A stretch of 64,000 bases of DNA from Saccharothrix sp. S26 (GTDB taxonomy: Bacteria; Actinomycetota; Actinomycetes; Mycobacteriales; Pseudonocardiaceae): assembly GCF_021390395.1 (NCBI RefSeq), contig NZ_JAJUWT010000016.1, positions 62,001 to 126,000 on the forward strand. Reading direction: 5' to 3'. Below are positions 38,805 to 48,369 of this stretch, in pieces (position 1 is the first letter of the stretch; every line of letters begins with the position of its first letter). The notes under the pieces are model-generated. The model did not search any database and was not told the DNA's origin. It saw only the letters and a list, made by a program, of their open reading frames with translations. The position numbers and the translations under genes are program-made.

Positions 38805-39941
38805 ATGGACCCCGCGTTCGACGACATCTTCACCCAGCCCGAGAACGAGATCTTCCGGGTGGTGTTCTTCCCCGACCGGATCTACCACTCGCGCTACCTG
38901 CACGCCTCGCGCAGCACCCGGTACCGCTACGACGTGGACGAGGTGCGCAACGGCCCGGACATCACCGCGATGAAGGGCAGCGTCTACCTCGACGGCACGC
39001 GCCTGAGCAGCGTCCTGCGCCTGGAGTACCGAGCCGGACGGCTCACCGAGCTGGTGCGGGAACGCGGCCGTCGCCTCGGTCCCTCGGTCAACGCGTGGGT
39101 GCGCCTCCTGCCCGCCGACACCGGCCTCACCGCCGACGCGACCGTGACGTTGCGCTACGACAAGGCGGTGGACGCGTACGCGGTCGAGATGTGGGACACG
39201 CTGGAGCCGCCCGAGCACACCCACCACGACTACCGGGTGCTGCCGCTGATGGGCGCGAACGCCCCGATCACGCGTCCGCCGTCGCTCGCGCCCGCGCTGG
39301 TCGACATCAAGGCCCTGCGGCGGCTGGAGGTGGCGTTCAGCGAGGTGTCGCTGACCACGCCCACCGGCCACCCGGTGCCGGACGTCCAGTGGGACAACAA
39401 CTTCCTGCGGTCCCACCAGGAGCCGCGCGACCCCTCGCCGTCCTCGGGCCAGAACACCGTGCGCGACCTGAACTACCTGCTGGACTACCAGCGCGCGTGG
39501 TTCATCCCCGACTCGGCGCAGGTGCCGCCGGTGCGCTACCGCAACGCCATGATGGACCCCGGCAACCCGGACGCGGGCGACGGCAACGTGCTGGACATGC
39601 GCTGGCTCGTGCAACGCGAGCTGGGTGGTGACCTGGTGTTCTTCCACGAGGTGACGATCCCGCCGGGAGTCGTGGAGGGCACGCACCGGCACATCGGCTC
39701 CGAGGAGCTGTACTACGTGGTGTCCGGCCGAGGGCGTGCCTACCTGGGCGTGGACGACGACCCCGCCGCGGCCGGGCAGCCGATCGTGGAGCGGCAGGTG
39801 TACGGCATCGGTCCCAAGCAGTGCCGCGAGGTGGCCGTGGGGCCCGGCAGCACGCTGTTCACCAAGAGCGGCGGCATCCACGGCATCCGCGCCGACGGCG
39901 ACGAGCCGTTGAAGTTCGTCGCGTTCCTGTATCAGCCCTGA
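38805..39941 (+). CDS. Cupin protein with an N-terminal beta domain (first paralogue)
   Basis: 378 aa; the ATG at 38805 lies 5 nt after the GMC stop. Residues 1-200 form a beta-rich region I do not recognise (TVTLRYDKAVDAYAVEMWDT). The C-terminal 130 residues are a cupin with both metal motifs: GTHRHIGSEELYYVVSGRG (two His and Glu) and TKSGGIHGIRA (third His). Metal binding is therefore likely, fitting a dioxygenase, isomerase or sugar-binding role. The next gene has the same layout, so the two are tandem paralogues that have diverged widely. Confidence 0.85.
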   Translation: MDPAFDDIFTQPENEIFRVVFFPDRIYHSRYLHASRSTRYRYDVDEVRNGPDITAMKGSVYLDGTRLSSVLRLEYRAGRLTELVRERGRRLGPSVNAWVRLLPADTGLTADATVTLRYDKAVDAYAVEMWDTLEPPEHTHHDYRVLPLMGANAPITRPPSLAPALVDIKALRRLEVAFSEVSLTTPTGHPVPDVQWDNNFLRSHQEPRDPSPSSGQNTVRDLNYLLDYQRAWFIPDSAQVPPVRYRNAMMDPGNPDAGDGNVLDMRWLVQRELGGDLVFFHEVTIPPGVVEGTHRHIGSEELYYVVSGRGRAYLGVDDDPAAAGQPIVERQVYGIGPKQCREVAVGPGSTLFTKSGGIHGIRADGDEPLKFVAFLYQP

Positions 39942-39955
39942 AGGGGAGGTGTCCC

Positions 39956-41188
39956 GTGCGGATCCCACAAGGTGACGCCGTGCGTCGCGTCGAGCCGGGC
40001 GCGGTGCCGAACTACTCGTCCGACAACCCGCTGGAACGACTGCTCACCGTGGTGCAGGAGACCAGGCTCGCCGCCGAGCTGGAGTGCTACGCCACGCCGT
40101 CGTTGCAGTACCTGCTGCCGCACGACTGGCTGGAGCTCTACGGGCCGAGCAGCCCGAACACCGACGTCCTCGACCCGGTCGCGCAGGACTTCAAGACCGA
40201 CTTCCAGAAGCAGAACGTCGCCGACTTCCGGTTGGGCGACACCAGGGCGGTGCGCGGGTGGGCGTTGGCCGGCGACTGGACCGGGCCGTTCCTGCACCTG
40301 TCCTACCGGGCCGGGCCGGACAGCGCGCTGGCCCGGGCGCACGGCGGCTCGCTGGGGGACCGGCTGCTGCTGGACGTGCAGGTCGAGGGCGGTGGCCGGG
40401 CCGAGGTGGAGGCACCCTACGACCCCGACAGCGGCCGTTACGTCGCCGAGTTCTGGGGTTACGCCGGCGACGACCTGGAGTCGCGGGTCGGGGCGCGGGG
40501 CAGGCAGTCGCTCAAGCTCGGGATCCTGCAACCCCGGCCGGACCTCGCGCGCGGCGCGCCGGACGCGTTCGGCCGGGCCGGGCTGGACGGCCGGGACGTC
40601 CGCGAGGTCGCGCCCGACCACCTGCTGCACCCGCTCCGCCCGCTGCGGGTCGTGCTGCGGTGGCGCAGCGCGGACGGCACCGCTTCCGTCGGGCCGGTCA
40701 CGTTGGCGTTCCAGATGGTGACGCGCGGGTGGGACGCGTACCTGGAGGTGGGCCGCAGCCCCAACCCCCACGGCGGCATCGGCTTCCTGGAGTACCGCAA
40801 CCTGCTTTCCAACTACTTCCGGTTCACCGGGTCCGGCGAGCTGGGGCGACGGCTGGAGCCGTACAACCTCGACGCGTTCGGCCGCAAGGGCACGGGCGGC
40901 GAGGAGCCGTTCCTCGCGGTCGAGTACATGGACCTGCACGTGCTGGAAGCTGGCTGCGGCATCGGCCTGCACCGGCACCGGGACAACTCCGAGGTGTTCC
41001 TGATGCTGGAGGGCGAGGGCTGGATGGTGGTCGGCGACTGGGCCGAGCCGGAGCGGCGCGACCGGTGCTTCGAGGTGCGCCTGCTGCGGGCCGGCCACCT
41101 CGCGCTGCTGAAGGGCGGCAACCTGCACGGCCTGGCCAACCCGACCGACCACGAGATCTCGCTGTTCATGTTCGGCGGCTACGACTGA
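39956..41188 (+). CDS. Cupin protein with an N-terminal beta domain (second paralogue)
   Basis: 410 aa; the GTG at 39956 follows GGGGAGG. Residues about 85-250 are beta-rich and match the layout of the preceding protein (VEAPYDPDSGRYVAEFWGYA against RYDKAVDAYAVEMWDT). The C-terminal cupin keeps GIGLHRHRDNSEVFLMLEGEG and LLKGGNLHGLANP, so its metal ligands are intact. It is the last gene of the GMC operon. Its stop overlaps that of the convergent NACHT gene by 10 nt. Two related cupins may form a heterodimer or act on successive products of the GMC enzyme; both ideas are inference. Confidence 0.85.
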   Translation: MRIPQGDAVRRVEPGAVPNYSSDNPLERLLTVVQETRLAAELECYATPSLQYLLPHDWLELYGPSSPNTDVLDPVAQDFKTDFQKQNVADFRLGDTRAVRGWALAGDWTGPFLHLSYRAGPDSALARAHGGSLGDRLLLDVQVEGGGRAEVEAPYDPDSGRYVAEFWGYAGDDLESRVGARGRQSLKLGILQPRPDLARGAPDAFGRAGLDGRDVREVAPDHLLHPLRPLRVVLRWRSADGTASVGPVTLAFQMVTRGWDAYLEVGRSPNPHGGIGFLEYRNLLSNYFRFTGSGELGRRLEPYNLDAFGRKGTGGEEPFLAVEYMDLHVLEAGCGIGLHRHRDNSEVFLMLEGEGWMVVGDWAEPERRDRCFEVRLLRAGHLALLKGGNLHGLANPTDHEISLFMFGGYD

Positions 41189-44100
41189 CCGTTCGCGACC
41201 CCGAGTTCGACCAACAACGCCCGCGCCTCCGCCCGGCACACCTCACTCCACCGCGCCAACGCTCGTGCGGCCTTCACCCGGATGTGTCGCGGGACCGCCA
41301 CGTCGTGCGCCAACTCGCGTGCGACAACGGCGGCCGCCTCCCTGAAGTCACGGCGCAACTCGGCGGCCGCCGCTGCGGCCCGCAGCCGGGCACCGGGCCG
41401 CAGGGTGCGGTCACGTGCCATGTCCCGCAACGCGATCGCACCCTCGGCGCTCTCGAACCGGCCGATCGATTTGAGCACCTGGATGCGCGCCAAGGGGTTC
41501 TCGGTCGTGCGGAACTGCCTCAGCAGCGATACGACCTGTGCCCGCAGATCGGGCCGCGTCACGCCGAGCCTGCGAGCCGCATCGACGCGCGGGATGACCG
41601 GCAACCCCTCGTCCGTGGCGATCTCCCACAGGCACCCCGCCCCGAGTTCACGACCCCGCTCACCGAACTGCATGAGGTCGTCAGCCGCCCGCCAGCGCAG
41701 TGGAGGCCGACAGGTGGGGTCGGTGGCGACGACGTGCAGGGCGCGGACACCGGCGGCGCGGTCGTCCACGGCGTGGTCGCGGAGCCGTTTGACGGCCTGC
41801 CACCGGATCGCTGGTGGCGTTCGACCGTCGTCCCGCATGCCGCGCAACTGCCGCAGACCGCCGGACTTCCGCAGCGCGTAGAGGATTTGCATCCGGTCGG
41901 AGTCGGACAGCCGGTGATCCTCCAGCAAATCGCGGAACACCGGCACCAGCCGGTCGGGCGTGTCGTCGGTGAGGAAGTGGATCCGGATCGCGGCCGTCTT
42001 CCGGTCACGCCACGACCTCGTGTCATCGCGAGCCACGAGGTCATCCTGGACCATCAGGTCCTGGCGGATCTGCGTGATCGGCCCCATGAGGGCCTGACGG
42101 ACGTGGTCGCCGAAGCCGGTGGACTTGGCGGTCTGGTCGAGCAGCCGGGCCGCCTCGGACCGCCAACGGGGCGAGAGCCCGGCGAGCGCGACGGCCGCTC
42201 TGACCCGCTCGACGGACGTGGTCTCGGCTGCGGTGACGACCCCGTGCAGCATCACGGCCGCCTCGGCTGCCAGGGCGGGCTCCCTCCACTCGGTGGTGTC
42301 ACCCACCCGCTGCGCCGGCGTCGCTGTGTGGTCAGCCAGCAGATCGCGTTCGGCATTGACGCGGTCTCGGCCCTTCAGGTACGAGGTCAACCAGCGGCGT
42401 TCCTGCGCATCGACAGCGGGGTCACGGCTCAGCGCCAGGAACAGCAGGTCGAAGTCCCGCGCACGCGGGCCTGTCGTCCGGTAGGCGAGCCAGGTGGCGG
42501 CGTCTGCGTGCTCATCGGTGGTGAACTCAGGGCTGGTGCTGAATCGCCACAGCGCGGCCAACGCGGTACCTGCCGCAGCGGAGTCCAGAACCATGAGCTG
42601 CGTTGCAGCCTCGCAGCGGCTGCTCACGTCCTGCGATTCGTCGTTGAGCACTTGCGTGTGGAAGGTGATCGCCGTTGCCAAGGTGGTCGGGTCGTGTTCG
42701 GCGAGCGCCATCACCGCGTCAGTGCGCCACTGGAAGGCCAGGCCCTCGTCAGCGGCTTGTCGGCGCATCTCGGCGAGCGCCTCGCTGCGCAGCTCCGGTC
42801 CCAGTTCTGCCAGCACAGTAGCGGCGGCCAGGCGCTTGCGGCAATCGGTGTCGGCATCGGTCATGCGCTGGCAGAGCTCCGTTGCGAGGCCTGCGCCCCT
42901 CTCTGCCAACGCCCGCACCCTCGACTTCCACGCGGGAAGTCCGTCGAAGGCGGAGTCGCTCATGACGACGGCGACCGCGGAGTCGATCGCATCCGGTATC
43001 GCGGAGACCAATGCCATCGCGGCGTTACTGCGGTCCGAAACCCGCTGGAGGTCATCCGCGACGATGCGCCGCAGGGCCGCCGTCATCGCCGGGTCGGACC
43101 CCTGGTCCAACTCTTCCATCGCGTGAGCCACGTGACAGACCGTGGTGGTGGTTGCGTGGGGGTGGCTCGCCAAGCCGCGCAGAGCCCCAGCCAGTCTCGC
43201 GCGAGCGGCACGGCCGAGCTTCGCACCGCTTCTGGTCAGCGAGTGCAACTGCGGCTCGCGCACGACTCGCGCCTCGATCATGCCAACCACCTCGTCAACG
43301 ACCGCACGGTGGTGGCGACGGTCCATCGTGATCAAAGTATCCGCCGCACCGATTCGAGCCAGCCCGCTCCAGCGCGGATCGCGCAGCACGGCGAACAGCG
43401 CGTCGGCGAACAGATCGGGGTCGGTGACGTCGAACTGGTTGAAGGTCGGGTAGTCGCGGTAGGCGGCCCAGCGTTCGGTCTGCGTCGGTGCGATCAGCGC
43501 CAGCACGGCGGACGAAGCTCGCTCGCGGAACCAGGTGCCGAGGCGTCGCAGCGCGCGCCATGCCATCAATCGGGCATCGGGGTCGGATTGCTGGGCGGTG
43601 ATGTCCAGCAGGTGACGGGCCACCTCGTCGTGGAACTCGGGCCCGAGCCCGATGAGTCGGGAGCCGGCATGGACGCGGATGTCGGGAGCGATGGAGTGGT
43701 CCGCGAGCGTCTTGCGCAGCGACGCCACCGCCGGTGCCCGGTAAGGCTCGCCCAACTCCGCGAGGGAGGCGAGCGACAATGACGCGTCATACTGCGAGGC
43801 CGTCGGGTCGGTTCTGACTCCATGCAGCGCGGTAGCTGCCTCATCCCGGTGCTCCGGCCCCAGGTCGGCAAGTGCCTGTGCGGCCCACATGCGGCCGTTG
43901 GCGTCGGTGGTCCAGTCACCGAGGACGGCTTGCAGCAGGACCAAAGCCTGGTGCTGCGCCCCGATGTCGGCGAGTGAACGGGCGATCCGCGACCGGAGAT
44001 ACGCGTTGATCCCGAATGCTGTGGACAAGGCCGTCAGGTGGCCGATGGCGGCCATGCGGTGATCTGGGCCCAGTCGGGCGAGAGTTTCGACGGCGGAGAT

Positions 44101-46410
44101 CCGGTCGCCGAGAGCGATGCGTCGATCGGATATGAGCCGGGTGACGGCGGCGACGGCTTCGCTGGAGCACTGCGAGCCCAAGGACGCGAGCCCGACCGCG
44201 GCATCACGCAGTCCGGCGGTGAAACTCGTGCGGGTGCGCAAGACGTCGCGGAAGACGTCGGCGGCGCGTTCGTGGTGTTCCACGTCGATCTCGACCAAGG
44301 CCGTCGCGGCGTGGACGCGGGCTTGGTCCGGGGCGTCCGGGTCGTCCAGCACGGCGGTCAGGGTGGTGACGGCGTGGGTGCGGGAGTCGCGGTCGAAGGT
44401 GGCCAGGACGACGGCCGCGTTGCGCAGTTGTTCGGCGGTGGCGGAAGTGGAGGCGAGGATGGCTCGCAGGCCCTGTTCGGAGGCGCGGTGGCCGTCGGGG
44501 CCGCACTCGGTCAGGGCTTCGGCGGCGGCCAGGCGGTGCTCGACGGGGATTGCCGAGTCGTCCACGACGCGGCGCAGCAGGCGGACGGCGTCGGCGGTCT
44601 CCGGGCCGCGGAGCCTGGTCGCGAGGGCGGTGGCGGATTCGACGCGGGACGGCCAGGGGGCCTCGTCGGAACCCATCAGGTCGGCCAGCCAGGCGGCGGT
44701 GCCGGGGTGGTGGGCGGCGCGGCTGGTCTGGGACAGGATCTTCAGGGCGGGGTGCTGGGTGGTCATCGCCCACGCCCGGACGGTGGTCAGGAAGGCGTCC
44801 ACGGCGGCCGGGCCGGCGGGTAGGTGGCGGGCGAGCAGGCGGGCGGCCAGCAGGTGCTGGTCGGGGCCTTCCGAGTGCAGGTGGTCGAGCAGGCGTTCGG
44901 CCTCGGTCGGGTGCAGGCGGGTGTGGTGCAGCAGCACGGCCCTGGCGTGACGGCCGCGGTCCTCGGCGCGGGCGGCGTGCAGCAGGCCCGCGAAGTCGGC
45001 GTCCGCCGGGTCGAAGCGCTCGGGCAGCAGGCGGGCCTTCGCGGTGGCGGCCAGGTGCTCGGCGAAGCTGTGGTGCAGGAACCGCAGGTCGTCGCCGCGA
45101 CGGCTGAGCGGACCCACGGCGGCGAGGTAGGTGATCAGTTCGTCCTGCCAGGCACCGGCGAGGTCGGGCACGTGCCGGGCGGCCCAGTCGTGGGCGGCGT
45201 CCACCAGGGACGTGTCGGCCTCCAGCCGCACGCGGCCCAGGTGCTCCAGCAGCGCGTCCCGCACCGGGTCGAACGGCCCGGGCTCGGCGGTGTGCGCGGT
45301 GCGCAGGTACTTCAGGTACGTCTCGTACAGCTCGTACTGGTTGTCCGGCAACGGGCGGTTGCCCGGCTGCTCGAAGATGATCGCGGCGATCGTCGCCAGC
45401 AGCGGCACGCGGGCCAGCTCGTCCAGGTGCGCGGCGCGGATCTGGCGCACGAACCGGTAGGCGCGGTCCCGGTCGCCGAACCAGTTGCGGGCGAACTGGC
45501 GCAGCGCGCGTTCGTCGAACGGTTGCAGCTCGTAGCGGGCGGCCCCGATGCGCTGCAACGGCGCGAGCGCCGCGCCCTCGATCGGCCTGGTGGTGACCAC
45601 GACCCGGTAGGGCGACGACGGCTCGTTGGTCCACGCGGCCAGCACGGTGACCAGGCGGTCCCGCTCGGTGGTGTCGGCGACCTCGTCCAGGCCGTCGACC
45701 AGCAGCAGCCAGCGGCAGCCCGCGATCCGCCCCTCCAAGGTGCGCGGGTCCAGGGGAGAGGCCAGCAGCGCGCCGTACTCCGCGCCGGCGCTCTCCGCGA
45801 CCGCCTCCGGGAACGGTCGGCCGAGCCGACCGGCCAGCTCGCGGGCCGTCAACCGCAGCGGCAGCACCCGTTCGGCCATCGGCGCGGGTGCGTCGTCACC
45901 GGCCAGCCAGCGCTCGGCGACGTCGGCGGCCAGCCGCAGCGACAACGTGGACTTGCCCTGCCCGGGACCACCGGTGATCACGACGTGGTCGTCGCGGTCC
46001 AACGCCTCCCAGACCGTCCGGGTGGGCGCGCGCACGGCCAGCCGGGTGATCGGCGGGCTCGGCGGCTCCACGACCTGCCCGCGGCCGTCCACGATCGGCA
46101 CCGGTCGCGGCGGCTCGGAGACGAGGTCGTCCGAGCCGCTGCCGAGGTCCTGGCGCACGTGCACCGCCACGAGCGAGGACCGACGCGGCCCGGGCAGCCG
46201 GTAGGGCATCTCCTGCGCCGTCTCGACCTGCGCGCGCAACAGGAACCGGACCGCCGCGGGCAGTTCCGGCCCTCCCGGCGTCACGGCGACCTGCGCGGCC
46301 GCGCCCGTCACGGTGATGTGCACGTCGCCGTGGATGGCCCCGGCCAGCACGGCGGGCCCCTGCACGTCGCCGTCGACCCGGTTGGCGGCGGACCGAGCGC
46401 GCTTGTCCAA
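41179..46410 (-). CDS. NACHT-HEAT repeat protein (NLR-like) with Gly/Val amyloid-like N-terminus
   Basis: 1743 aa. The TTG at 46410 was chosen because GAGG lies 6 nt upstream and it begins LDKRARSAANRV, as related proteins do; another TTG at 46452 is possible. Residues 9-34 alternate Gly and Val/Ile (NRVDGDVQGPAV then LAGAIHGDVHITV). The NACHT NTPase has Walker A GGPGQGKST (about 147) and Walker B LLLVDGLDEVAD (about 235-246, the NACHT DGxDE form), then helical domains with HHSFAEHLAA. From about residue 560 to the end are HEAT-like repeats of 30-45 aa, a sensor-type superhelix. No enzymatic effector domain is fused. The protein resembles bacterial NLR-like immune sensors. It follows a 2-TM protein gene by 78 nt on the same strand. 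Confidence 0.93.
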   Translation of the reverse strand: MDKRARSAANRVDGDVQGPAVLAGAIHGDVHITVTGAAAQVAVTPGGPELPAAVRFLLRAQVETAQEMPYRLPGPRRSSLVAVHVRQDLGSGSDDLVSEPPRPVPIVDGRGQVVEPPSPPITRLAVRAPTRTVWEALDRDDHVVITGGPGQGKSTLSLRLAADVAERWLAGDDAPAPMAERVLPLRLTARELAGRLGRPFPEAVAESAGAEYGALLASPLDPRTLEGRIAGCRWLLLVDGLDEVADTTERDRLVTVLAAWTNEPSSPYRVVVTTRPIEGAALAPLQRIGAARYELQPFDERALRQFARNWFGDRDRAYRFVRQIRAAHLDELARVPLLATIAAIIFEQPGNRPLPDNQYELYETYLKYLRTAHTAEPGPFDPVRDALLEHLGRVRLEADTSLVDAAHDWAARHVPDLAGAWQDELITYLAAVGPLSRRGDDLRFLHHSFAEHLAATAKARLLPERFDPADADFAGLLHAARAEDRGRHARAVLLHHTRLHPTEAERLLDHLHSEGPDQHLLAARLLARHLPAGPAAVDAFLTTVRAWAMTTQHPALKILSQTSRAAHHPGTAAWLADLMGSDEAPWPSRVESATALATRLRGPETADAVRLLRRVVDDSAIPVEHRLAAAEALTECGPDGHRASEQGLRAILASTSATAEQLRNAAVVLATFDRDSRTHAVTTLTAVLDDPDAPDQARVHAATALVEIDVEHHERAADVFRDVLRTRTSFTAGLRDAAVGLASLGSQCSSEAVAAVTRLISDRRIALGDRISAVETLARLGPDHRMAAIGHLTALSTAFGINAYLRSRIARSLADIGAQHQALVLLQAVLGDWTTDANGRMWAAQALADLGPEHRDEAATALHGVRTDPTASQYDASLSLASLAELGEPYRAPAVASLRKTLADHSIAPDIRVHAGSRLIGLGPEFHDEVARHLLDITAQQSDPDARLMAWRALRRLGTWFRERASSAVLALIAPTQTERWAAYRDYPTFNQFDVTDPDLFADALFAVLRDPRWSGLARIGAADTLITMDRRHHRAVVDEVVGMIEARVVREPQLHSLTRSGAKLGRAARARLAGALRGLASHPHATTTTVCHVAHAMEELDQGSDPAMTAALRRIVADDLQRVSDRSNAAMALVSAIPDAIDSAVAVVMSDSAFDGLPAWKSRVRALAERGAGLATELCQRMTDADTDCRKRLAAATVLAELGPELRSEALAEMRRQAADEGLAFQWRTDAVMALAEHDPTTLATAITFHTQVLNDESQDVSSRCEAATQLMVLDSAAAGTALAALWRFSTSPEFTTDEHADAATWLAYRTTGPRARDFDLLFLALSRDPAVDAQERRWLTSYLKGRDRVNAERDLLADHTATPAQRVGDTTEWREPALAAEAAVMLHGVVTAAETTSVERVRAAVALAGLSPRWRSEAARLLDQTAKSTGFGDHVRQALMGPITQIRQDLMVQDDLVARDDTRSWRDRKTAAIRIHFLTDDTPDRLVPVFRDLLEDHRLSDSDRMQILYALRKSGGLRQLRGMRDDGRTPPAIRWQAVKRLRDHAVDDRAAGVRALHVVATDPTCRPPLRWRAADDLMQFGERGRELGAGCLWEIATDEGLPVIPRVDAARRLGVTRPDLRAQVVSLLRQFRTTENPLARIQVLKSIGRFESAEGAIALRDMARDRTLRPGARLRAAAAAAELRRDFREAAAVVARELAHDVAVPRHIRVKAARALARWSEVCRAEARALLVELGVANGQS

Positions 46411-46488
46411 CCCAGACCTCGTTTCGCCCGCGGTGAACGCATGATCCCACAAGCCGGCCGCGGGGCAGCGGACCCGCGACCGGACCGG

Positions 46489-47550
46489 TCAGGGCCGCCC
46501 TTGACCGCCGCGCTCGCCCCGGTCGTTGCGCAGCAGCTTGGGGCGCAACGCGGTCAGGTAGGCGCGGAAGTTCGCGCTGTCCTCCAACTGTTCCGCGCGC
46601 CACCGCGCCAGGTCGTCGGCGGTGATCGCACGGCTGGTCAGCGCCGACAGGTGCTCGATGAGGACGCCGTCACCGTCCGCCGCGTCGAACACCACCTTGG
46701 GCGAGGAGATCTCGAACTTCCGCATCAGGTCCATGCGCAGCGTCGAGTAGATGAAGGAGTCCTTGCCGAACCGGTAGGTCTCGGGCATCTCCATGTGCGC
46801 CGACTGCGCGCTGTGGTACCACGACACGTACACCGACTCGTCCAGCATCACGTACCGGTAGACCGCGGTGTCGTCGTTGTAGAGCACCTCGACCGGGCAG
46901 AGCCTGCGGCAGTCGAACAGCGAGACGAGGTTCATCAGCAGCTCGTCCTCCAGCTCCCGCTCCACCTGCTCGATCGTCATGCCCGCCGACTTCGGCCACG
47001 ACATCCGGTCCGACGCCCGGCGGCTGATCGCGCGCCGGTTGCCCGGGTTGATCATCGCGATCCGGATCTGCTGCGGGTGGTGGTCGGCGACCAGCAGGCG
47101 TGCGGCCACGTACCGCGCGCTGGGGCCGTAGAAGGCGAAGAAGCCGCTCTCCTCCAGCTCCACGGTGAGGTCTTCGTTGTACTCGTCGCCGAAGCTGTCG
47201 GTCGGGTTGAGCGCGTCGTAGTGCTTGGACGGCAGGAACAACCTGTTGGTGCGGGCCATGTCCTGCGTGATCCGCTCGGCCACGCCCGCCAGGCTCTCGG
47301 CGATCGTCTCCTGCGTGTGGCGGTCCTGCACCCAGTTGGCCAGCGCGGCGAACATGAGCGCGAACACCACGCTGGCGAACAGGTTGAGCCCGATGGACGA
47401 GTAGATGCCCGCCGCGGTCAACGTGTTGTCCTGCATCATCAGGATGATGCTGATCAGCAGACCCGCGCCGCAGGCGGTGAAGAACGAGTAGCGCACCAGT
47501 ACCCGGCGCAGGCGGCTCACCGGGGTGGGCCCGGTGTGGTCAGACGCCAT
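46489..47550 (-). CDS. Two-helix membrane protein, cytoplasmic domain unknown
   Basis: 353 aa. Two hydrophobic helices (about 22-40, FFTACGAGLLISIILMM, and 50-73, IGLNLFASVVFALMFAALANW) anchor a cytoplasmic region of about 280 residues. That region has FFAFYGPSARYVAARL, IRIAMINPGNRRAISRRA and VYVSWYHSAQSAHMEM. I do not recognise the fold; the strand-helix pattern with repeated YHS-like spots is faintly like PLD-type domains but lacks HxK. The start overlaps the HAD gene by 11 nt, and the NACHT gene follows. It could be a membrane-acting partner or effector of the NACHT protein, which has no effector of its own. Confidence 0.75.
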   Translation of the reverse strand: MASDHTGPTPVSRLRRVLVRYSFFTACGAGLLISIILMMQDNTLTAAGIYSSIGLNLFASVVFALMFAALANWVQDRHTQETIAESLAGVAERITQDMARTNRLFLPSKHYDALNPTDSFGDEYNEDLTVELEESGFFAFYGPSARYVAARLLVADHHPQQIRIAMINPGNRRAISRRASDRMSWPKSAGMTIEQVERELEDELLMNLVSLFDCRRLCPVEVLYNDDTAVYRYVMLDESVYVSWYHSAQSAHMEMPETYRFGKDSFIYSTLRMDLMRKFEISSPKVVFDAADGDGVLIEHLSALTSRAITADDLARWRAEQLEDSANFRAYLTALRPKLLRNDRGERGGQGRP

Positions 47551-48220
47551 GGTGCTCCCGGTCCGACTCGGCCAGCGCCCACCGGACGACCTCGGGCAGC
47601 CCTCGGGCCACCGGCACGCCCAGCGCCCTCACCCTGGCGTGGCTGACCAGCGGCTGCTCCGGTGGGTGGTACAGCAACGCGCGCACACCGCACGCGCGGG
47701 CGGCGTGCACGTCGTCCACGCTGTCGCCGACGACGAGCACGTGCGCCGGGTCGATGCCGAGCCGGTCGAGGTGGAGGCGCAGGTGCGGCTCCTTGCGCGG
47801 GCTCTCGTCCGCGTGCATCCCGTCCACGTGCGAGAAGAAGTGCGCGATGTCGGTGAACTGCGCGAGTGCGACCAGCCTGCCGTGCGGGAACATCGACAGC
47901 AGCGACTGGGTGCGGCCGGCGTCCTGCCACTCGGTCAGCGCCGCGGCGGCCTGCGGGTGCAGCACGGCCTGCGCCAGGAACCCGGTGTAGGCGTCGTGGA
48001 AGTGCCGGTCGAGGGCGAGCTGTTCGGCGGCGGACAGCGCCCGTCCCGCCAGCCGGTCGTAGAACTCGCTGATCGGGCGGGTGAAGTGCTCCTGGTAGGC
48101 GGCCAGCGTGACCTCGGCCAGGCCGCTGCGCGCGAACGCCTCGACGGTGGCGCGCACCAGGGCGTCGCCGTCGTCGAACAGGGTTCCGTTCCAGTCCCAC
48201 ACGACGTGGTCGATCCGCAT
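47540..48220 (-). CDS. HAD-superfamily hydrolase with DWNGT motif
   Basis: 226 aa from the ATG at 48220 (MRIDHVVWDWNGTLFDDGD); an upstream start would add 16 unrelated residues. Motif I reads DWNGT, so the second Asp of DxD, the usual general acid, is Asn. This variant occurs in some phosphoglycolate-phosphatase-like actinobacterial proteins. Later motifs are LLSMFPHGRLVAL (motif II region), RKEPHLRLHLDRLG and VLVVGDSVDDVHAARACGV (motif IV, GDSxxD). The helical cap sits after motif I, as in subfamily IA. It overlaps the 2-TM gene by 11 nt, so all three genes to the NACHT protein may be one operon. The substrate is unknown. Confidence 0.88.
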   Translation of the reverse strand: MRIDHVVWDWNGTLFDDGDALVRATVEAFARSGLAEVTLAAYQEHFTRPISEFYDRLAGRALSAAEQLALDRHFHDAYTGFLAQAVLHPQAAAALTEWQDAGRTQSLLSMFPHGRLVALAQFTDIAHFFSHVDGMHADESPRKEPHLRLHLDRLGIDPAHVLVVGDSVDDVHAARACGVRALLYHPPEQPLVSHARVRALGVPVARGLPEVVRWALAESDREHHGV

Positions 48221-48369
48221 GCGGCTCGGGCCCCTCCCCACCCGTGGAGCGTGTGCTTGCGCCGTCACCCAATCACGTCGGACCCGCCCGCGCCCGCCGT
48301 TCGGTGCGGTGACGGGCCAACTTCACCCGACTGGCAGCGCCGTTTCCGCAGGTCTGCGATCATGGCCTG

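Noticed and set aside
46411..46452. Upstream TTG start for the NACHT-HEAT protein
   Set aside because: No ribosome-binding site near it, whereas the TTG at 46410 has GAGG at 6 nt.
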